Notes: generated from the sequence alone by a model not told the origin. A DNA stretch of 36,467 nt from AVCC01 sp039920865 (GCA_039920865.1 JBDSCZ010000291.1:1-36467), one strand, 5' to 3'; numbered from the stretch's first letter, positions 23,387 to 32,391 are shown. Numbers and translations: made by a program.

Positions 23387-24110
23387 CGACACCCTGTTCC
23401 AGACGCCGGGCAAATGTGCGACGGAGGAAGACTTGCGTCCCGCCGCGTACCTGAAGGACGGCGCTGCCTGTTCATTCACGACCGCGCGCCAGCGCGCTTT
23501 CTTTGCGTTGATTGCGCGCGACATGACGCTGATTCCGACCACCGCGCGCAATCGCGATGCTTTCCATCGGGTAGATTTGCCGTTTTCCAGCTATTCGATC
23601 ATCGATTACGGTGGCGTCGTATTGGCGCCTGATGGCACCGTCGATCCGGTTTGGCTTGCGCTGATGCAAGCGGATATGGCACAGGCGCTCGGTGGCTTGC
23701 GCGAAGTGATGCAGATTATTGACGATTACTCCGCCAGCGCAGGTCTGCAAGGGCGTGCGCGCCTGATCGAGGATTGCGCGACTCCGTTCTATATCGTGCT
23801 CAAGGACCCTGAAAAAATAGCCGAGCGTCTCGAGCAAGTCGAACGCGAGGCGGTCGCGCCCTGGATTGCGACTGCGGGCAACGATTTCTTTCTCCACCGC
23901 AACGGCAACAATCTGGCGGTGCTGCCAAAGTCGCTCAACAAGGCGCGCGCAGTCGCGTATCTGCGCCAGCGGCTGGAAGCCGAACACGGCGAGATCATGA
24001 CCTTCGGCATGGGCGACAGCAAATCGGATGCGCGTTTCATGGCTGCATGCGACTACGCGATCATCCCGAAAGGCAGCCAACTGGCGGCACTGACGCTGGC
24101 CGCATTATGA
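23352..24110 (+). CDS. HAD-superfamily phosphatase
   Basis: The 252-residue product starts MPLKKFLFVDLDDTLFQT, with the HAD nucleophile motif DXD (Asp10, Asp12). The C-terminal FGMGDSKSDARFMAACD is the motif IV acidic pair, and a Lys in LPKSLNKARAV is the likely motif III residue. This fits a Cof-like or sucrose-phosphatase-like HAD hydrolase, presumably removing phosphate from a pathway intermediate. A longer open frame extends upstream to 22761 but lies inside the phosphoribosyltransferase gene and lacks HAD features, so the ATG at 23352 is used. It overlaps the next gene by four bases (ATGA). Confidence 0.87.
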   Translation: MPLKKFLFVDLDDTLFQTPGKCATEEDLRPAAYLKDGAACSFTTARQRAFFALIARDMTLIPTTARNRDAFHRVDLPFSSYSIIDYGGVVLAPDGTVDPVWLALMQADMAQALGGLREVMQIIDDYSASAGLQGRARLIEDCATPFYIVLKDPEKIAERLEQVEREAVAPWIATAGNDFFLHRNGNNLAVLPKSLNKARAVAYLRQRLEAEHGEIMTFGMGDSKSDARFMAACDYAIIPKGSQLAALTLAAL

Positions 24111-25216
24111 TTATGACCAATGCCACGGGATTTTGCGGCAGCTACCGGCCGGACGACGTCGAATTTCTGTTGAAGCGGCTGGCACAGCAACCGTTTGTCG
24201 ATGTCGCGCATAAGGAGCAGCTGATCCAGTCCGGCGCCCGTCACTACAGCGAAATGCTGTCACCGGAAGCGCTGCCGTCGGTGCGCTACCTGCAGGTGTT
24301 CAACCATGCCTTCGCTGCCAATCGGCAGCAGATGGCGCGCGATTGTCTGGCATTGGCGGCGCTGATTGCAGCGCGCCGGACGGGTTCGATCACGCTGGTG
24401 TCGCTGGTGCGCGCCGGCACCCCGGTCGGCGTCATTCTCAAGCATCTGTTGCAGCGGGTGATGGGGCGTCAGGCGGTGCATTATTCAGTCTCCATCATCC
24501 GCGACCGCGGCATCGACCAGGTCGCGTTGCAGCATATTCTGGATCAAGGCCATGCGCCGGAGTCGATCGTTTTCATCGATGGCTGGACCGGCAAAGGCGT
24601 GATTTCGCGCGTGCTGGAGCAGGCAGTGATTGATTTCAACCAGCGCAATCAGGTAGCGATCGACAGCGGCCTGTACGTGCTGTCGGATCTGGCCGGCACC
24701 GCCGCGTGCGCGGCGTCGTCAAGCGACTACCTGATTCCGTCCAGCATCCTGAATGCCACCGTATCGGGGCTGGTCAGCCGTTCGGTACTGAACGAGGCTA
24801 TCGGTCCCACCGATTTTCACGGCTGCGTGTATTACGAAGATTTTGAAGCGCACGATCAGTCGCGCGCGTTTGCCGATGGATTGAGTGCCGATGGGGTGGC
24901 CTTGGCTGAACGCGATGGCATCCCGGATGCTGCGCCGATCGATCGGGCAAAGGTCGCGGCGATCTCGGCCGAATTCCTGCGTGCAACTATGGCGCAGCAT
25001 CGCATCAATGACGTGAATCTGATCAAGCCAGGCATCGGGGAGGCGACCCGCGTGCTGTTGCGCAGGGTGCCGCGGCTGTTGATTCTGCGCGATCCCGAGG
25101 CGCCGGACGTCGCGCATTTGAAACTGCTCGCGGTGGAAAAATCGGTTGCGATAAGCATCGATCCAGACCTGCCATACCAGGCCGCATCGCTCATAAGGAG
25201 TGCATTGGATGGCTAA
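24107..25216 (+). CDS. StiP-family (PRTase_1) phosphoribosyltransferase-like protein
   Basis: The 369-residue product belongs to the family often labelled cysteine protease StiP, but the sequence looks like a phosphoribosyltransferase. ITLVSLVRAGTPVGVIL fits a ribose-binding strand, YSVSIIRDRGID follows, and ESIVFIDGWTGKGVISRVL resembles the PRPP loop. The C-terminal part (about 290-369) is a separate small domain. In Ter clusters it is the second phosphoribosyltransferase-type enzyme of the pathway. The ATG at 24107 overlaps the HAD stop; the longer frame from 24047 sits inside the HAD gene. The stop overlaps the CitE-like gene by eight bases. The protease name is not supported by a visible catalytic triad. 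Confidence 0.82.
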   Translation: MIMTNATGFCGSYRPDDVEFLLKRLAQQPFVDVAHKEQLIQSGARHYSEMLSPEALPSVRYLQVFNHAFAANRQQMARDCLALAALIAARRTGSITLVSLVRAGTPVGVILKHLLQRVMGRQAVHYSVSIIRDRGIDQVALQHILDQGHAPESIVFIDGWTGKGVISRVLEQAVIDFNQRNQVAIDSGLYVLSDLAGTAACAASSSDYLIPSSILNATVSGLVSRSVLNEAIGPTDFHGCVYYEDFEAHDQSRAFADGLSADGVALAERDGIPDAAPIDRAKVAAISAEFLRATMAQHRINDVNLIKPGIGEATRVLLRRVPRLLILRDPEAPDVAHLKLLAVEKSVAISIDPDLPYQAASLIRSALDG

Positions 25217-26132
25217 TATAAGAACGCTGGGCGCCTCGCTGTACGTGCCTGCGACGCACAAGGATTTGCAGCAGATCGCCGACGGCGCATTGCTTGGCGA
25301 GCTGCGCTCGGTCATCTTTTGTACTGAAGATGCGGTAGCCGATAGTGAGCTGAGTTATGCGCTGTTCAATTTGTCGCTGATGCTGCAACAGATGGTTGCG
25401 CGTCCCGGCACCGACCGCTTCGTGCGGGTGCGTAATCCGGACGTGATGAAACGGGTGCTGGAGATGCCCGGCGCGGAAAAACTGACCGGCTTCGTGCTGC
25501 CCAAAACCACGAGCCACAACTTCGACGCGTATTTTCGGCAAGTGCGCAAGACCGATTACATGCTGATGCCGACGCTGGAAACGGCCGAGGTGTTCGACGA
25601 CGCGGAGATGAAACTGTTTCGCCAATGCCTGGAGCAGCCGGGCGTGCGCGACCACATTCTGGCGCTGCGCATCGGCGGCAACGATCTGCTGGCGCTGCTG
25701 GGGATACGGCGGCCGCGCAACATGACGATTTACCGCACGCCGCTCGGACCGGTGATTTCAAAACTGGTGACCACCTTTCGTCCGTACGGATTCGTACTGA
25801 CTGCGCCGGTGTTCGAACATCTGGACAATCCGGCGCTGCTGGCGCAGGAAGTGCAAGAAGATCTGGCGCACGGGATGGTCGGCAAGACCGCGATTCATCC
25901 GAGCCAGGTCGCTCTGATCGAGCAGCACTATCGGGTTCAGCCGACCGATGTAGAAGTGGCGCTGCGGATCATGGATCAAGCCAGTCCGGCCGTATTCAAG
26001 ATGCACGATTCGATGTGCGAAGTCGCCACCCATCGGGCCTGGGCGCATGGCGTCGTCGAGCAGGCGCGGGTGTTCGGAGTCCACCATGGCAGCGACGAGG
26101 TCGCTGCCATCACCCCGATTAATTTACAGTAG
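25209..26132 (+). CDS. CitE-like HpcH/HpaI-family aldolase/lyase
   Basis: The 307-residue protein resembles CitE/HpcH TIM-barrel lyases: LGASLYVPAT at the start, SVIFCTEDAV (acidic residue of strand 2), FVRVRNPD (Arg), LMPTLETAEVF (metal-binding Glu), LRIGGNDLLALLG, and GKTAIHPSQV near the C-terminus. These enzymes cleave or form carbon-carbon bonds of acyl-CoA or 2-oxoacid substrates using magnesium. In this module it probably shapes a small acyl or sugar unit of the unknown metabolite. AAGGAG at 25195-25200, eight bases before the ATG, decides the start; a GTG three codons earlier is less likely. It is followed by a 30-base gap and then the TerA-like gene. Confidence 0.87.
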   Translation: MANIRTLGASLYVPATHKDLQQIADGALLGELRSVIFCTEDAVADSELSYALFNLSLMLQQMVARPGTDRFVRVRNPDVMKRVLEMPGAEKLTGFVLPKTTSHNFDAYFRQVRKTDYMLMPTLETAEVFDDAEMKLFRQCLEQPGVRDHILALRIGGNDLLALLGIRRPRNMTIYRTPLGPVISKLVTTFRPYGFVLTAPVFEHLDNPALLAQEVQEDLAHGMVGKTAIHPSQVALIEQHYRVQPTDVEVALRIMDQASPAVFKMHDSMCEVATHRAWAHGVVEQARVFGVHHGSDEVAAITPINLQ

Positions 26133-26162
26133 GCTCAACCCACAACCTAAGGATTGAACGCA

Positions 26163-27362
26163 ATGACCGATTTCACACGAGGACAAAAAGGCAAATTGGC
26201 TGACATCGGATGCGCCGGTGCCTTTCCGATCGTACTGAACATTGCGGCGCAGGGCATGGATGTCGACATTGCCTGCTTCGGGCTGGATGCCAATGACCAG
26301 TTATCCGATGACCGTTACATGGTTTTCTTCAACCAGAAATCCTGCCCGGGCGGCGCCGTGACGCTCGAGATCGGCGATGGCAAGTCGACTTTCACCACCG
26401 ATGTGGCGCGCTTGCCGGAGGCAATACACAAGCTGGTCTTTGCGGCGTCGATTGGCGGCGAAGGCACCATGCGCAAGCTGGGACCCTGTTCGATGCGCCT
26501 GGGTAGCGCCAATTTTCCGTTTTCGGGTGCCGATTTCCAGGATGAAAAAGCGGTGATCGTCGGCGAAGTTTACAAGCGCGACGGCCAGTGGCGCTTTGGC
26601 GCGGTCGGCCAGGGATTTAACGGCGGCATGTCCGCGCTGCTGACGCATTTCGGCGGCACCGAGGCGCAGAGCGCTCCGGTGCCAGCAGCAAAGAAGATAT
26701 CGCTGTCCAAGATCACGCTCGAGAAGCGTGGCGACAAGGTTTCGCTGGAGAAAGCCGGCAGCCGCGGCTTCGGACGCATCCGCGTCAACCTGAACTGGAA
26801 TCAGGCTGCGCTGCCTGCCGCCGCACCCCAGAAGACGGGTTTCCTGAACAAGATTCTGGGTAGCGCCCAGCCGAAATCGGGCGGCGGCATCGACCTCGAT
26901 CTCGGCTGCCTGTTCCAGATGGCCGATGGCAGTCCGGGCTGCGTGCAGGCGCTCGGCAACAGCTGGGGCAATTTCAACCAGCAGCCCTTCGTCCATCTGG
27001 AGGGCGACGACCGTTCCGGCACCAATACCGATGGTGAAAATCTGTTCATCAACGGCGACCAGCTTAATCAGATCAAACGCATCTTGATCTTTACTTTTAT
27101 CTATGAAGGTGCGCCAAACTGGGCCGCCACCAACGGCGTGGTCAGCATCGAGGCACCCGGCCAGGCGCCGGTGGAAGTCCGGCTCGACAACGGCACCGAT
27201 GCATCGATGTGCGCGATTGCGATGATTGAAAATAATGGTGGCAAGCTGCAGATAACCAAACTGGTCGAATATTTCAAGCAGGCCGGTGGCAAGAGCGCGC
27301 ACGAGCTGGTGAACGACCATTTCGGATTCGGCCTGCGTTTCAAAAGAGGGTCGAAAGATTGA
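26163..27362 (+). CDS. Tandem TerD-domain protein, TerA-like
   Basis: The 399-residue product contains two TerD folds. The N-terminal one (about 1-175) keeps MDVDIACFGLD and WRFGAVGQGFNGGM but has SCPGGAVTLEIGDGKS where the acidic calcium loop would be. The C-terminal one (about 215-399) has GIDLDLGCLFQM and HLEGDDRSGTNTDGEN. The linker is rich in Lys and Ala (ALPAAAPQKTG and nearby). Tandem proteins of this length are called TerA. The start at 26163 has AAGGA ten bases upstream; a TTG three codons earlier is too close to it. As the last gene of the module it may be the sensor or scaffold linking metabolite synthesis to the TerC-like membrane protein. Confidence 0.9.
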   Translation: MTDFTRGQKGKLADIGCAGAFPIVLNIAAQGMDVDIACFGLDANDQLSDDRYMVFFNQKSCPGGAVTLEIGDGKSTFTTDVARLPEAIHKLVFAASIGGEGTMRKLGPCSMRLGSANFPFSGADFQDEKAVIVGEVYKRDGQWRFGAVGQGFNGGMSALLTHFGGTEAQSAPVPAAKKISLSKITLEKRGDKVSLEKAGSRGFGRIRVNLNWNQAALPAAAPQKTGFLNKILGSAQPKSGGGIDLDLGCLFQMADGSPGCVQALGNSWGNFNQQPFVHLEGDDRSGTNTDGENLFINGDQLNQIKRILIFTFIYEGAPNWAATNGVVSIEAPGQAPVEVRLDNGTDASMCAIAMIENNGGKLQITKLVEYFKQAGGKSAHELVNDHFGFGLRFKRGSKD

Positions 27363-27534
27363 ACTGCGCGCGCAGCCAAGGTAACTGACGTTACGGATTG
27401 ATCCATGAAAGCTGCGAACCAAGGGCTCAATCCGACGATTTTGTGTTTTCTTAATCTGCCTGGCTTGCCAGATACCGACCATTTAAAGCCCCTCTCCCCA
27501 GCCCTCTCCTGCAAGCGGGCGAGGGAGCATTTCT

Positions 27535-27560
27535 CCTCTCTCCCACTTGTGGGAGAGAGG
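27535..27560. repeat. Perfect 12-bp hairpin in CT-rich repeat
   Basis: CCTCTCTCCCAC and GTGGGAGAGAGG are perfect complements around a two-base centre. The hairpin sits in a CCCCTCTCCCC-type block of a sort commonly dispersed between bacterial genes. It may also help end transcription of the TerA-like gene, but no T-run follows. Confidence 0.6.
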
Positions 27561-27882
27561 TCGAGAGAGAGGGTGGTCGCGATCCAGAGAAATCTACAGT
27601 ATTTTTTGCCGAAATGAAGTTGCGTAACATCAGTAAGGTAACTCTGGCCGCGGCCTGCCGTGAGCCGCCGGCACTGGTTCGCAAAGGCTGCTTGCATGCC
27701 CGAACATCGGCCTGAAATCAGCCTCCGGCGGCACTCGGTGCCGGTAATATACAAATAGGTGTATTTTTAAACAGGCAGCATATATATGCGGGATATTCGG
27801 TATTTTGTAATATACCCCATAATCTTGTCATATTCCAATCGACTGTTGAAATAGCCGCGTAGGGTTGGCACGAGGGACGAGG

Positions 27883-27923
27883 AGGCCGCGCCCGCCCTGC
27901 GGGGCGGGCGCAAGTAGCGGCCT
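27883..27923 (-). terminator. GC-rich hairpin, candidate terminator of the kinase operon
   Basis: GCGCCCGCCC (27888-27897) pairs perfectly with GGGCGGGCGC (27902-27911) across a TGCG loop. An outer AGGCCGC/GCGGCCT pair (27883-27889 and 27917-27923) extends the structure. It lies at the end of the leftward kinase gene. There is no clear T-run on the reverse strand, so the terminator role is tentative. Confidence 0.45.
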
Positions 27924-29600
27924 TTAGGCCGGCACCCTGTTGCCCGTGCCTGCGCTTCGCGGCAGCACCATCTTGAAAACCGAACCTTTACCAGGTTCAC
28001 TCCTGACATCGATCCGCCCGCCGTGTTTTTGCACGATGCCGTACTACAGCGACAGCCCGAGTCCGGTGCCTTTTCCGACCGGTTTGGTGGTGAAGAACGG
28101 CTCGAAAATCCGCCCCAGGTGTTCGGGCTGGATGCCCTTGCCGCTGTCTTCGACTTCGACCCAGACATTGTCTTCGTCCTGGCCGGTGCGGATCGTGATC
28201 CGGCCATGCTCTGCGATCGCATGCGAGGCATTTACCAGCAGGTTCATGAACACCTGGTTGAGCTGCGACGGGAAGCACTCGATCTGCGGGATCGCGCCAT
28301 ATTCCTTGACGACTTCGGCCTTGTACTTGAGTTCGTTCCACACCACCCTGAGAGTGCTGTCGAGCCCGTTTTCCAGATCCGCCCACTGCCGCTCCGATTC
28401 GTCGACGTGGGAAAAATCCTTCAAATCCTGCACGATGCGCTTGACGCGCTGCAAGCCGTCCAGCGACTCGCTTAGCAGGTTGCCGATGTCTTCGCGCAGG
28501 AATGTGGCGTCGATCTCCTGCTTCAGCCGCTTTATGTCGTGCAGCATGTCGTCCGCCAGCGATGCTTCCAGATGTTCATAGGCATCCAGCAATTTGAGCA
28601 TATCCTGCGTATACCGCTGCAACGCTCCCAGGTTGGAGTTCACGAAGCCGACCGGATTGTTGATCTCGTGCGCAACGCCGGCCGCCAGTTGGCCGATCGA
28701 GGCCATTTTTTCCGATTGCAGCAGTTGGTTCTGCGCCTGTTCGAGTTTCCTGATCAGCACTTCCTGGCGCGCCTTTTCGGCGTGCAGCGTCAGGTTCGCG
28801 GTTTGCAGGTCGGCGGTGCGTGCCTGCACCCGCTGCTCCAGCTGGTCGCGCGAGTCGCGCAGCGCCGCTTCGGCCAACATCCGTTCGGTGATGTCGGTGT
28901 AGCCGAAAACGCGGCCGATGATGCGTTCGCCCAGATATTGCGGCCGCGATGTGCATTCGAAAAAACGGCCATCCCTGAGCCGGAACAAGTCCTCGGTTTC
29001 ATGGCTGTCGACGATTTCCTGCAAGCGCGCGCGGCAGGTATCGGTTTCCAGCACGCGCGCGGCAATAAAGTCGAGGATCGCCGCATCATTGCGTTTCAGC
29101 AGCAAGTCGTTGGGAATGCCCCACATTTTGCTGAGCAGGCGGTTCATGCTGGCGATGTTGCCTTGCCCATCGATCACCAGAATCCCGTTCCCGGTCGATT
29201 CCAGCGTCGCCCTCAGCTGCGACAGCGTGTGCGCCAGGGTTTCCTCGACCTTGCGTTCGTTTTGCACATCCCGGGCTTGCACCAGCAATAGCGGCGCGCC
29301 GTCATGCTGCACCACCCGGATCGATTTCATAACCGGCAGCATCGAAGTATCGGCGCACTGATACAGCCCTTCCTGGGCGTCGATGTCCAGATATTGGCCG
29401 TTGCTGACATCTTCCCAATAAAAAACGTCCTGCAACGCGCTTTCGATGTCGGTGATCCGCAGCGCCAGTAGCGCTGGTTCGGAATACCCGAGCGTCTGCT
29501 GTGCGGCGTGGTTGGCAATCACGATCTGCAAATCGCCGGGTCGAACCAGCAGCATCATGTGCGGACTGTGGTCAAGCATCAGGCGTTCAATGCTGCTCAT
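27924..29600 (-). pseudogene. PAS sensor histidine kinase interrupted by TAG in the ATP-binding domain
   Basis: The frame encodes PAS-like domains (about 1-110 and 125-245), a coiled coil (245-300), the phosphoacceptor segment GVAHEINNPVGF (His311), an N-box FMNLLVNASHAI, and G boxes VEDSGKGIQPEH and GKGTGLGLSL. It then meets TAG at 28044-28046. Without the stop, the frame continues in perfect register as YGIVQKHGGRIDVRSEPGKG and ends at a TAA at 27924. The expected residue at the stop is the Ser of GLSLSYGIVQKHGG, so one base change (for example TCG to TAG) would explain it. The 518-residue product lacks the last 40 residues of the ATPase domain and is probably impaired unless the codon is read through. 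The start overlaps the HD-GYP stop (ATGA). Confidence 0.85.
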
Positions 29601-30919
29601 TTTGGACCCGTTTCCTGGCCGGCCTTGCCTGCATCGAAGTAGTAACTGATCCGCTTGCGCGGGCTCAGGTAGTTGTAGATTTCCCGCGGCACTTGCGCCG
29701 GCCTGATCGCTTTCGCAATATTGATGTCGGTTTCGCGCTCCATATCGACCAGGATCGCTTCCTCCCTGGGGATGTCCGCATCGTAAATCATGACCATCGG
29801 CTTCATCGGCCTGGCGGTGTTGATGGTGGTGATCATGCCGATCACGCCGTTGGACAGCTGCACGATGGTGCCGGGCGGATAAACCCCGAGGCAGCGGATG
29901 AAGACCTGCAGCAGCTTCGGGTCGAATTTGCTGCGCAGTTTGGTAAACATCAGCGACAGCGCTTCATGCGGAGTCAGCGCATTGTTGATATTGAACGGAT
30001 TGCACAGTTCGTCGTAATGGTTGGCAATGGCGACGATGCGCGACAGCAAGCCGATCGCTTCGCCCTTGAGTGCTGTCGGATAGCCGCTGCCGTCGAACAG
30101 TTCGTGATGCTCGCGGATGATGGCCAGCGTGCTGGAGGCAAACTGCAGCCGCAGGCCGATGTCGACTCCGTATTGCGGATGCAGCTGGTAGAAGTGGCGT
30201 TCGGCCTGGCTCAGCGGCTCCATTTTCAGCAGGATCTTGTTCGGGATTTCCTTGTGCCCGATATCGTGGAACAGCGCGCCCATCCCCAGCGCACCGACCA
30301 CCGGCTGCGGCAGCTTGATGTCGCGCGCCATCATCATCGACAGGATGGTGACGTTGAGCGAATGGAAATACAATTCCTCGCCGCCCATCTGGTCGCCCAT
30401 TACATGAATCGCGAGCTCCGGTTCGGAAATGATCGAATCGGCAATCTGCGTCACCAACTGGGTTGCCTGACGCACGGTTTCCGCCGGCTTGGAGAATATA
30501 TTTTTGTCTATGTCGCGGATGGTTTTGGCGGTATTGACGAACGCATTCTCGATACGCGCCGCCGCCTCGCGCTGTTGCTGGATGCGCGCTATCATCGCGC
30601 GCTTGGCTGCCAGCGCCGGCGCTATGTCCGGCGCCATATCCGATGCCATATCCGGCAGCGCTTGCTGCGCCGCCTGCTGCGGCGCGCCCTGCGCTGCACT
30701 CCGGGGCGAACCCTGCGGCGGTGGACCGGCTTCGCTCAGGGACGGGTTGCAACGCACGCTCTTCAGGCCCAGGCTGCGGATGGTCCTGATCTGCTCCTCG
30801 TTCTTGATCTTGAAATGACTGAACGCAAACGGATGTTCAAACCACTTCAGGTCGAGATGGATATACAGCCCGACCCGGAGCTGATCCATGGTGATAGTTG
30901 CATTGTCCAGCATAGGCAT
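29597..30919 (-). CDS. HD-GYP domain protein, likely c-di-GMP phosphodiesterase
   Basis: The 440-residue product (from the ATG at 30919) has an N-terminal DUF3391-like segment (VGLYIHLDLKWFEHPF and SLGLKSVRCNP), an Ala/Gln-rich linker around residue 100, and a C-terminal HD-GYP domain. The metal-binding HD is in LFHDIGHKEIPNKIL, and HHELFDGSGYPTALKGEAI supplies the GYP motif. Such enzymes hydrolyse cyclic di-GMP. It overlaps the following kinase by four bases, so the two are translationally coupled and the kinase may once have controlled it or responded with it. The longer frame up to 31057 has no recognisable N-terminal extension; two close ATGs at 30919 and 30913 are equally possible. Confidence 0.9.
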   Translation of the reverse strand: MPMLDNATITMDQLRVGLYIHLDLKWFEHPFAFSHFKIKNEEQIRTIRSLGLKSVRCNPSLSEAGPPPQGSPRSAAQGAPQQAAQQALPDMASDMAPDIAPALAAKRAMIARIQQQREAAARIENAFVNTAKTIRDIDKNIFSKPAETVRQATQLVTQIADSIISEPELAIHVMGDQMGGEELYFHSLNVTILSMMMARDIKLPQPVVGALGMGALFHDIGHKEIPNKILLKMEPLSQAERHFYQLHPQYGVDIGLRLQFASSTLAIIREHHELFDGSGYPTALKGEAIGLLSRIVAIANHYDELCNPFNINNALTPHEALSLMFTKLRSKFDPKLLQVFIRCLGVYPPGTIVQLSNGVIGMITTINTARPMKPMVMIYDADIPREEAILVDMERETDINIAKAIRPAQVPREIYNYLSPRKRISYYFDAGKAGQETGPK

Positions 30920-31354
30920 CGGCGGTCTTCGGTTGTCGTCGGGTAGGGAAAAATGGTGCAATGCAAAGCCGTAGTCTCCACGCGATGTCCTGAGCCGACA
31001 GCGCCGGAACCTCACCGGATGCTGGGCTTGGCAGGGAAAAATATTTCCACACGACAATCATCGCATGATCTATAAGCTCGTTCCATTAAATTTTATTTAA
31101 CTGATGTTAGGCATTCTCGTCATGCTGAAAAGCAATTTCTGCGAAAAGCGCGACAGACAAGAACGCATGAAAATTAAGTAAGCTATCCAGATTGAAACTG
31201 ATAATGCGGCCATCATCAGCACGTTCTATTCGTGCTTTTCGTGTGTTTTGTGTCCGATATGCAGTAGTGAATCCAATATGTTCTTTCATGCAATCAACCT
31301 GCCGCACATGGACGGCGCGTGCAATTTGGCAGGGCTCTTCGTACAATACTGCCC
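30920..31354. other. Divergent region between HD-GYP gene and fmt
   Basis: This 435-base gap should carry promoters for both directions. It is AT-rich around 31070-31200. A degenerate copy of the arm of the 193-bp element lies at about 31221-31249 (TTCGTGCTTTTCGTGTGTTT and following bases). No gene or clear promoter pair could be assigned; a small reverse-strand frame at 31107-31346 is judged random. Confidence 0.55.
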
Positions 31355-32314
31355 ATGAAAATTATTTTTGCAGGAACTCCCGAATTCGCCGCGACGGCGC
31401 TCCAATCGCTGCATCAGGCCGGTTTCGAGATTGCGCTGGTGTTGAGCCAGCCCGACCGACCGGCCGGGCGCGGCATGCAGCTGCAGGCTTCGCCGGTGAA
31501 GCAATATGCGGTGACGCACGGCGTCGCTGTGGCGCAGCCGGCATCGCTGCGGTTGGACGGCAAGTACCCGCAGCAGGCGCGGGACGCGCACACATTGCTG
31601 CGCGCCACCGAGCATGACGTGATGGTGGTGGCTGCATACGGCCTGATACTGCCGCCCAGCGTGCTGGAGATCCCGCGCCTTGGCTGCATCAATATCCACG
31701 CCTCGCTGTTGCCGCGCTGGCGCGGCGCGGCACCGATCCATCGCGCGATCGAAGCCGGCGATGCTGAAACCGGCATCACCATCATGCAGATGGACCAAGG
31801 GCTCGATACCGGGCCGATGCTGCAAACCGAGCGCTTGCAGATTGCCGCTGACGACACCACCGGCAGCCTGCACGACAAGCTGGCTGCACTGGGCGGCGAG
31901 ATGATCGTGCAGGCGCTGCAACGGCTGCAGCTGGGCCAGCTGGCCGCCATCCCGCAACCGGCCGAGGGCGTCAATTACGCGGCCAAGATTAGCAAGCAGG
32001 AGGCGTTGCTGGGCTTCAACCAGCCGGCCACCGCGATAGCGCGCAAAATCCGGGCCTTTAATCCGTTTCCGGGCGCATCTGCGGTGTTCAATGGCGTCAC
32101 GCTCAAGCTGTGGCAGGCGCAGGTGCTGCCGCTGTCAAACGCCGCCGGATTGCCGCCCGGGCGTGTGCTGGCGGCCAATCCGCAGGATGGCGTGCTGGTG
32201 GCGTGCGCTGACGGCGTATTGCGTTTGACCGTATTGCAAAAGCCGGGTGGCAAACGCTTGCCGGCGGCCGGGTTCCTGCCCGGCTTCCCGATGGAAAACG
32301 GCTGTTTTGGCTGA
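31355..32314 (+). CDS. fmt: Methionyl-tRNA formyltransferase
   Basis: The 319-residue product starts MKIIFAGTPEFAATAL and carries the formyltransferase core: VVAAYGLILP, then NIHASLLPRWRGAAPIHRAI, with the catalytic Asn and His, and the catalytic Asp in QMDQGLDTGPML. The C-terminal tRNA-binding domain is present (FNPFPGASAVFNG). It formylates initiator Met-tRNA in translation initiation. The ATG at 31355 gives the family N-terminus exactly; an open frame from 31319 has no similarity before it. The usual partner def is not visible; smg and topB follow on the same strand. It may therefore be a rearranged locus or a second copy. Confidence 0.95.
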   Translation: MKIIFAGTPEFAATALQSLHQAGFEIALVLSQPDRPAGRGMQLQASPVKQYAVTHGVAVAQPASLRLDGKYPQQARDAHTLLRATEHDVMVVAAYGLILPPSVLEIPRLGCINIHASLLPRWRGAAPIHRAIEAGDAETGITIMQMDQGLDTGPMLQTERLQIAADDTTGSLHDKLAALGGEMIVQALQRLQLGQLAAIPQPAEGVNYAAKISKQEALLGFNQPATAIARKIRAFNPFPGASAVFNGVTLKLWQAQVLPLSNAAGLPPGRVLAANPQDGVLVACADGVLRLTVLQKPGGKRLPAAGFLPGFPMENGCFG

Positions 32315-32391
32315 TTTCGGGATAATGTGACATAGTAATGGCTCCAGAGACCTTGATTGTCTCGCAGCGACCCTAACGCCGGAGTAGAGCC

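Larger units (their letters stand above)
27363..27923. other. Intergenic region after TerA-like gene, with repeats
   Basis: This 561-base stretch between two converging genes holds a Ct/Ga-rich block (about 27487-27575) with a perfect hairpin, a palindrome GCATATATATGC (27778-27789) in an AT-rich patch, and a strong GC hairpin next to the kinase end. Small open frames here (for example 27405-27617) have no recognisable protein features and are left out. Confidence 0.6.

Noticed and set aside
24107..25216. Cysteine protease label for the StiP-family protein
   Set aside because: No cysteine protease motif is visible, whereas FIDGWTGKG resembles a phosphoribosyltransferase loop.
17041..27362. 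Calling the locus a tellurite resistance operon
   Set aside because: Ter proteins take part in broader stress responses; sequence alone does not show tellurite resistance.
26301..27482. 393-codon reverse-strand frame over the TerA-like gene
   Set aside because: The TerD folds on the forward strand are unmistakable; the reverse frame has no family features.
27405..27617. Small forward open frame of 70 codons
   Set aside because: It runs through a CT-rich repeat and hairpin and has no protein-like features.
28044..28046. Programmed recoding (for example pyrrolysine) at the kinase TAG
   Set aside because: The codon replaces an expected Ser in the conserved GLSLSYG segment and no recoding signal was recognised; a point mutation is simpler.
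29501..30946. 481-codon open frame on the forward strand
   Set aside because: It lies opposite the HD-GYP gene, which has clear HD and GYP motifs; the product is rich in Arg, Gln, His and Asp as expected for an antisense shadow.
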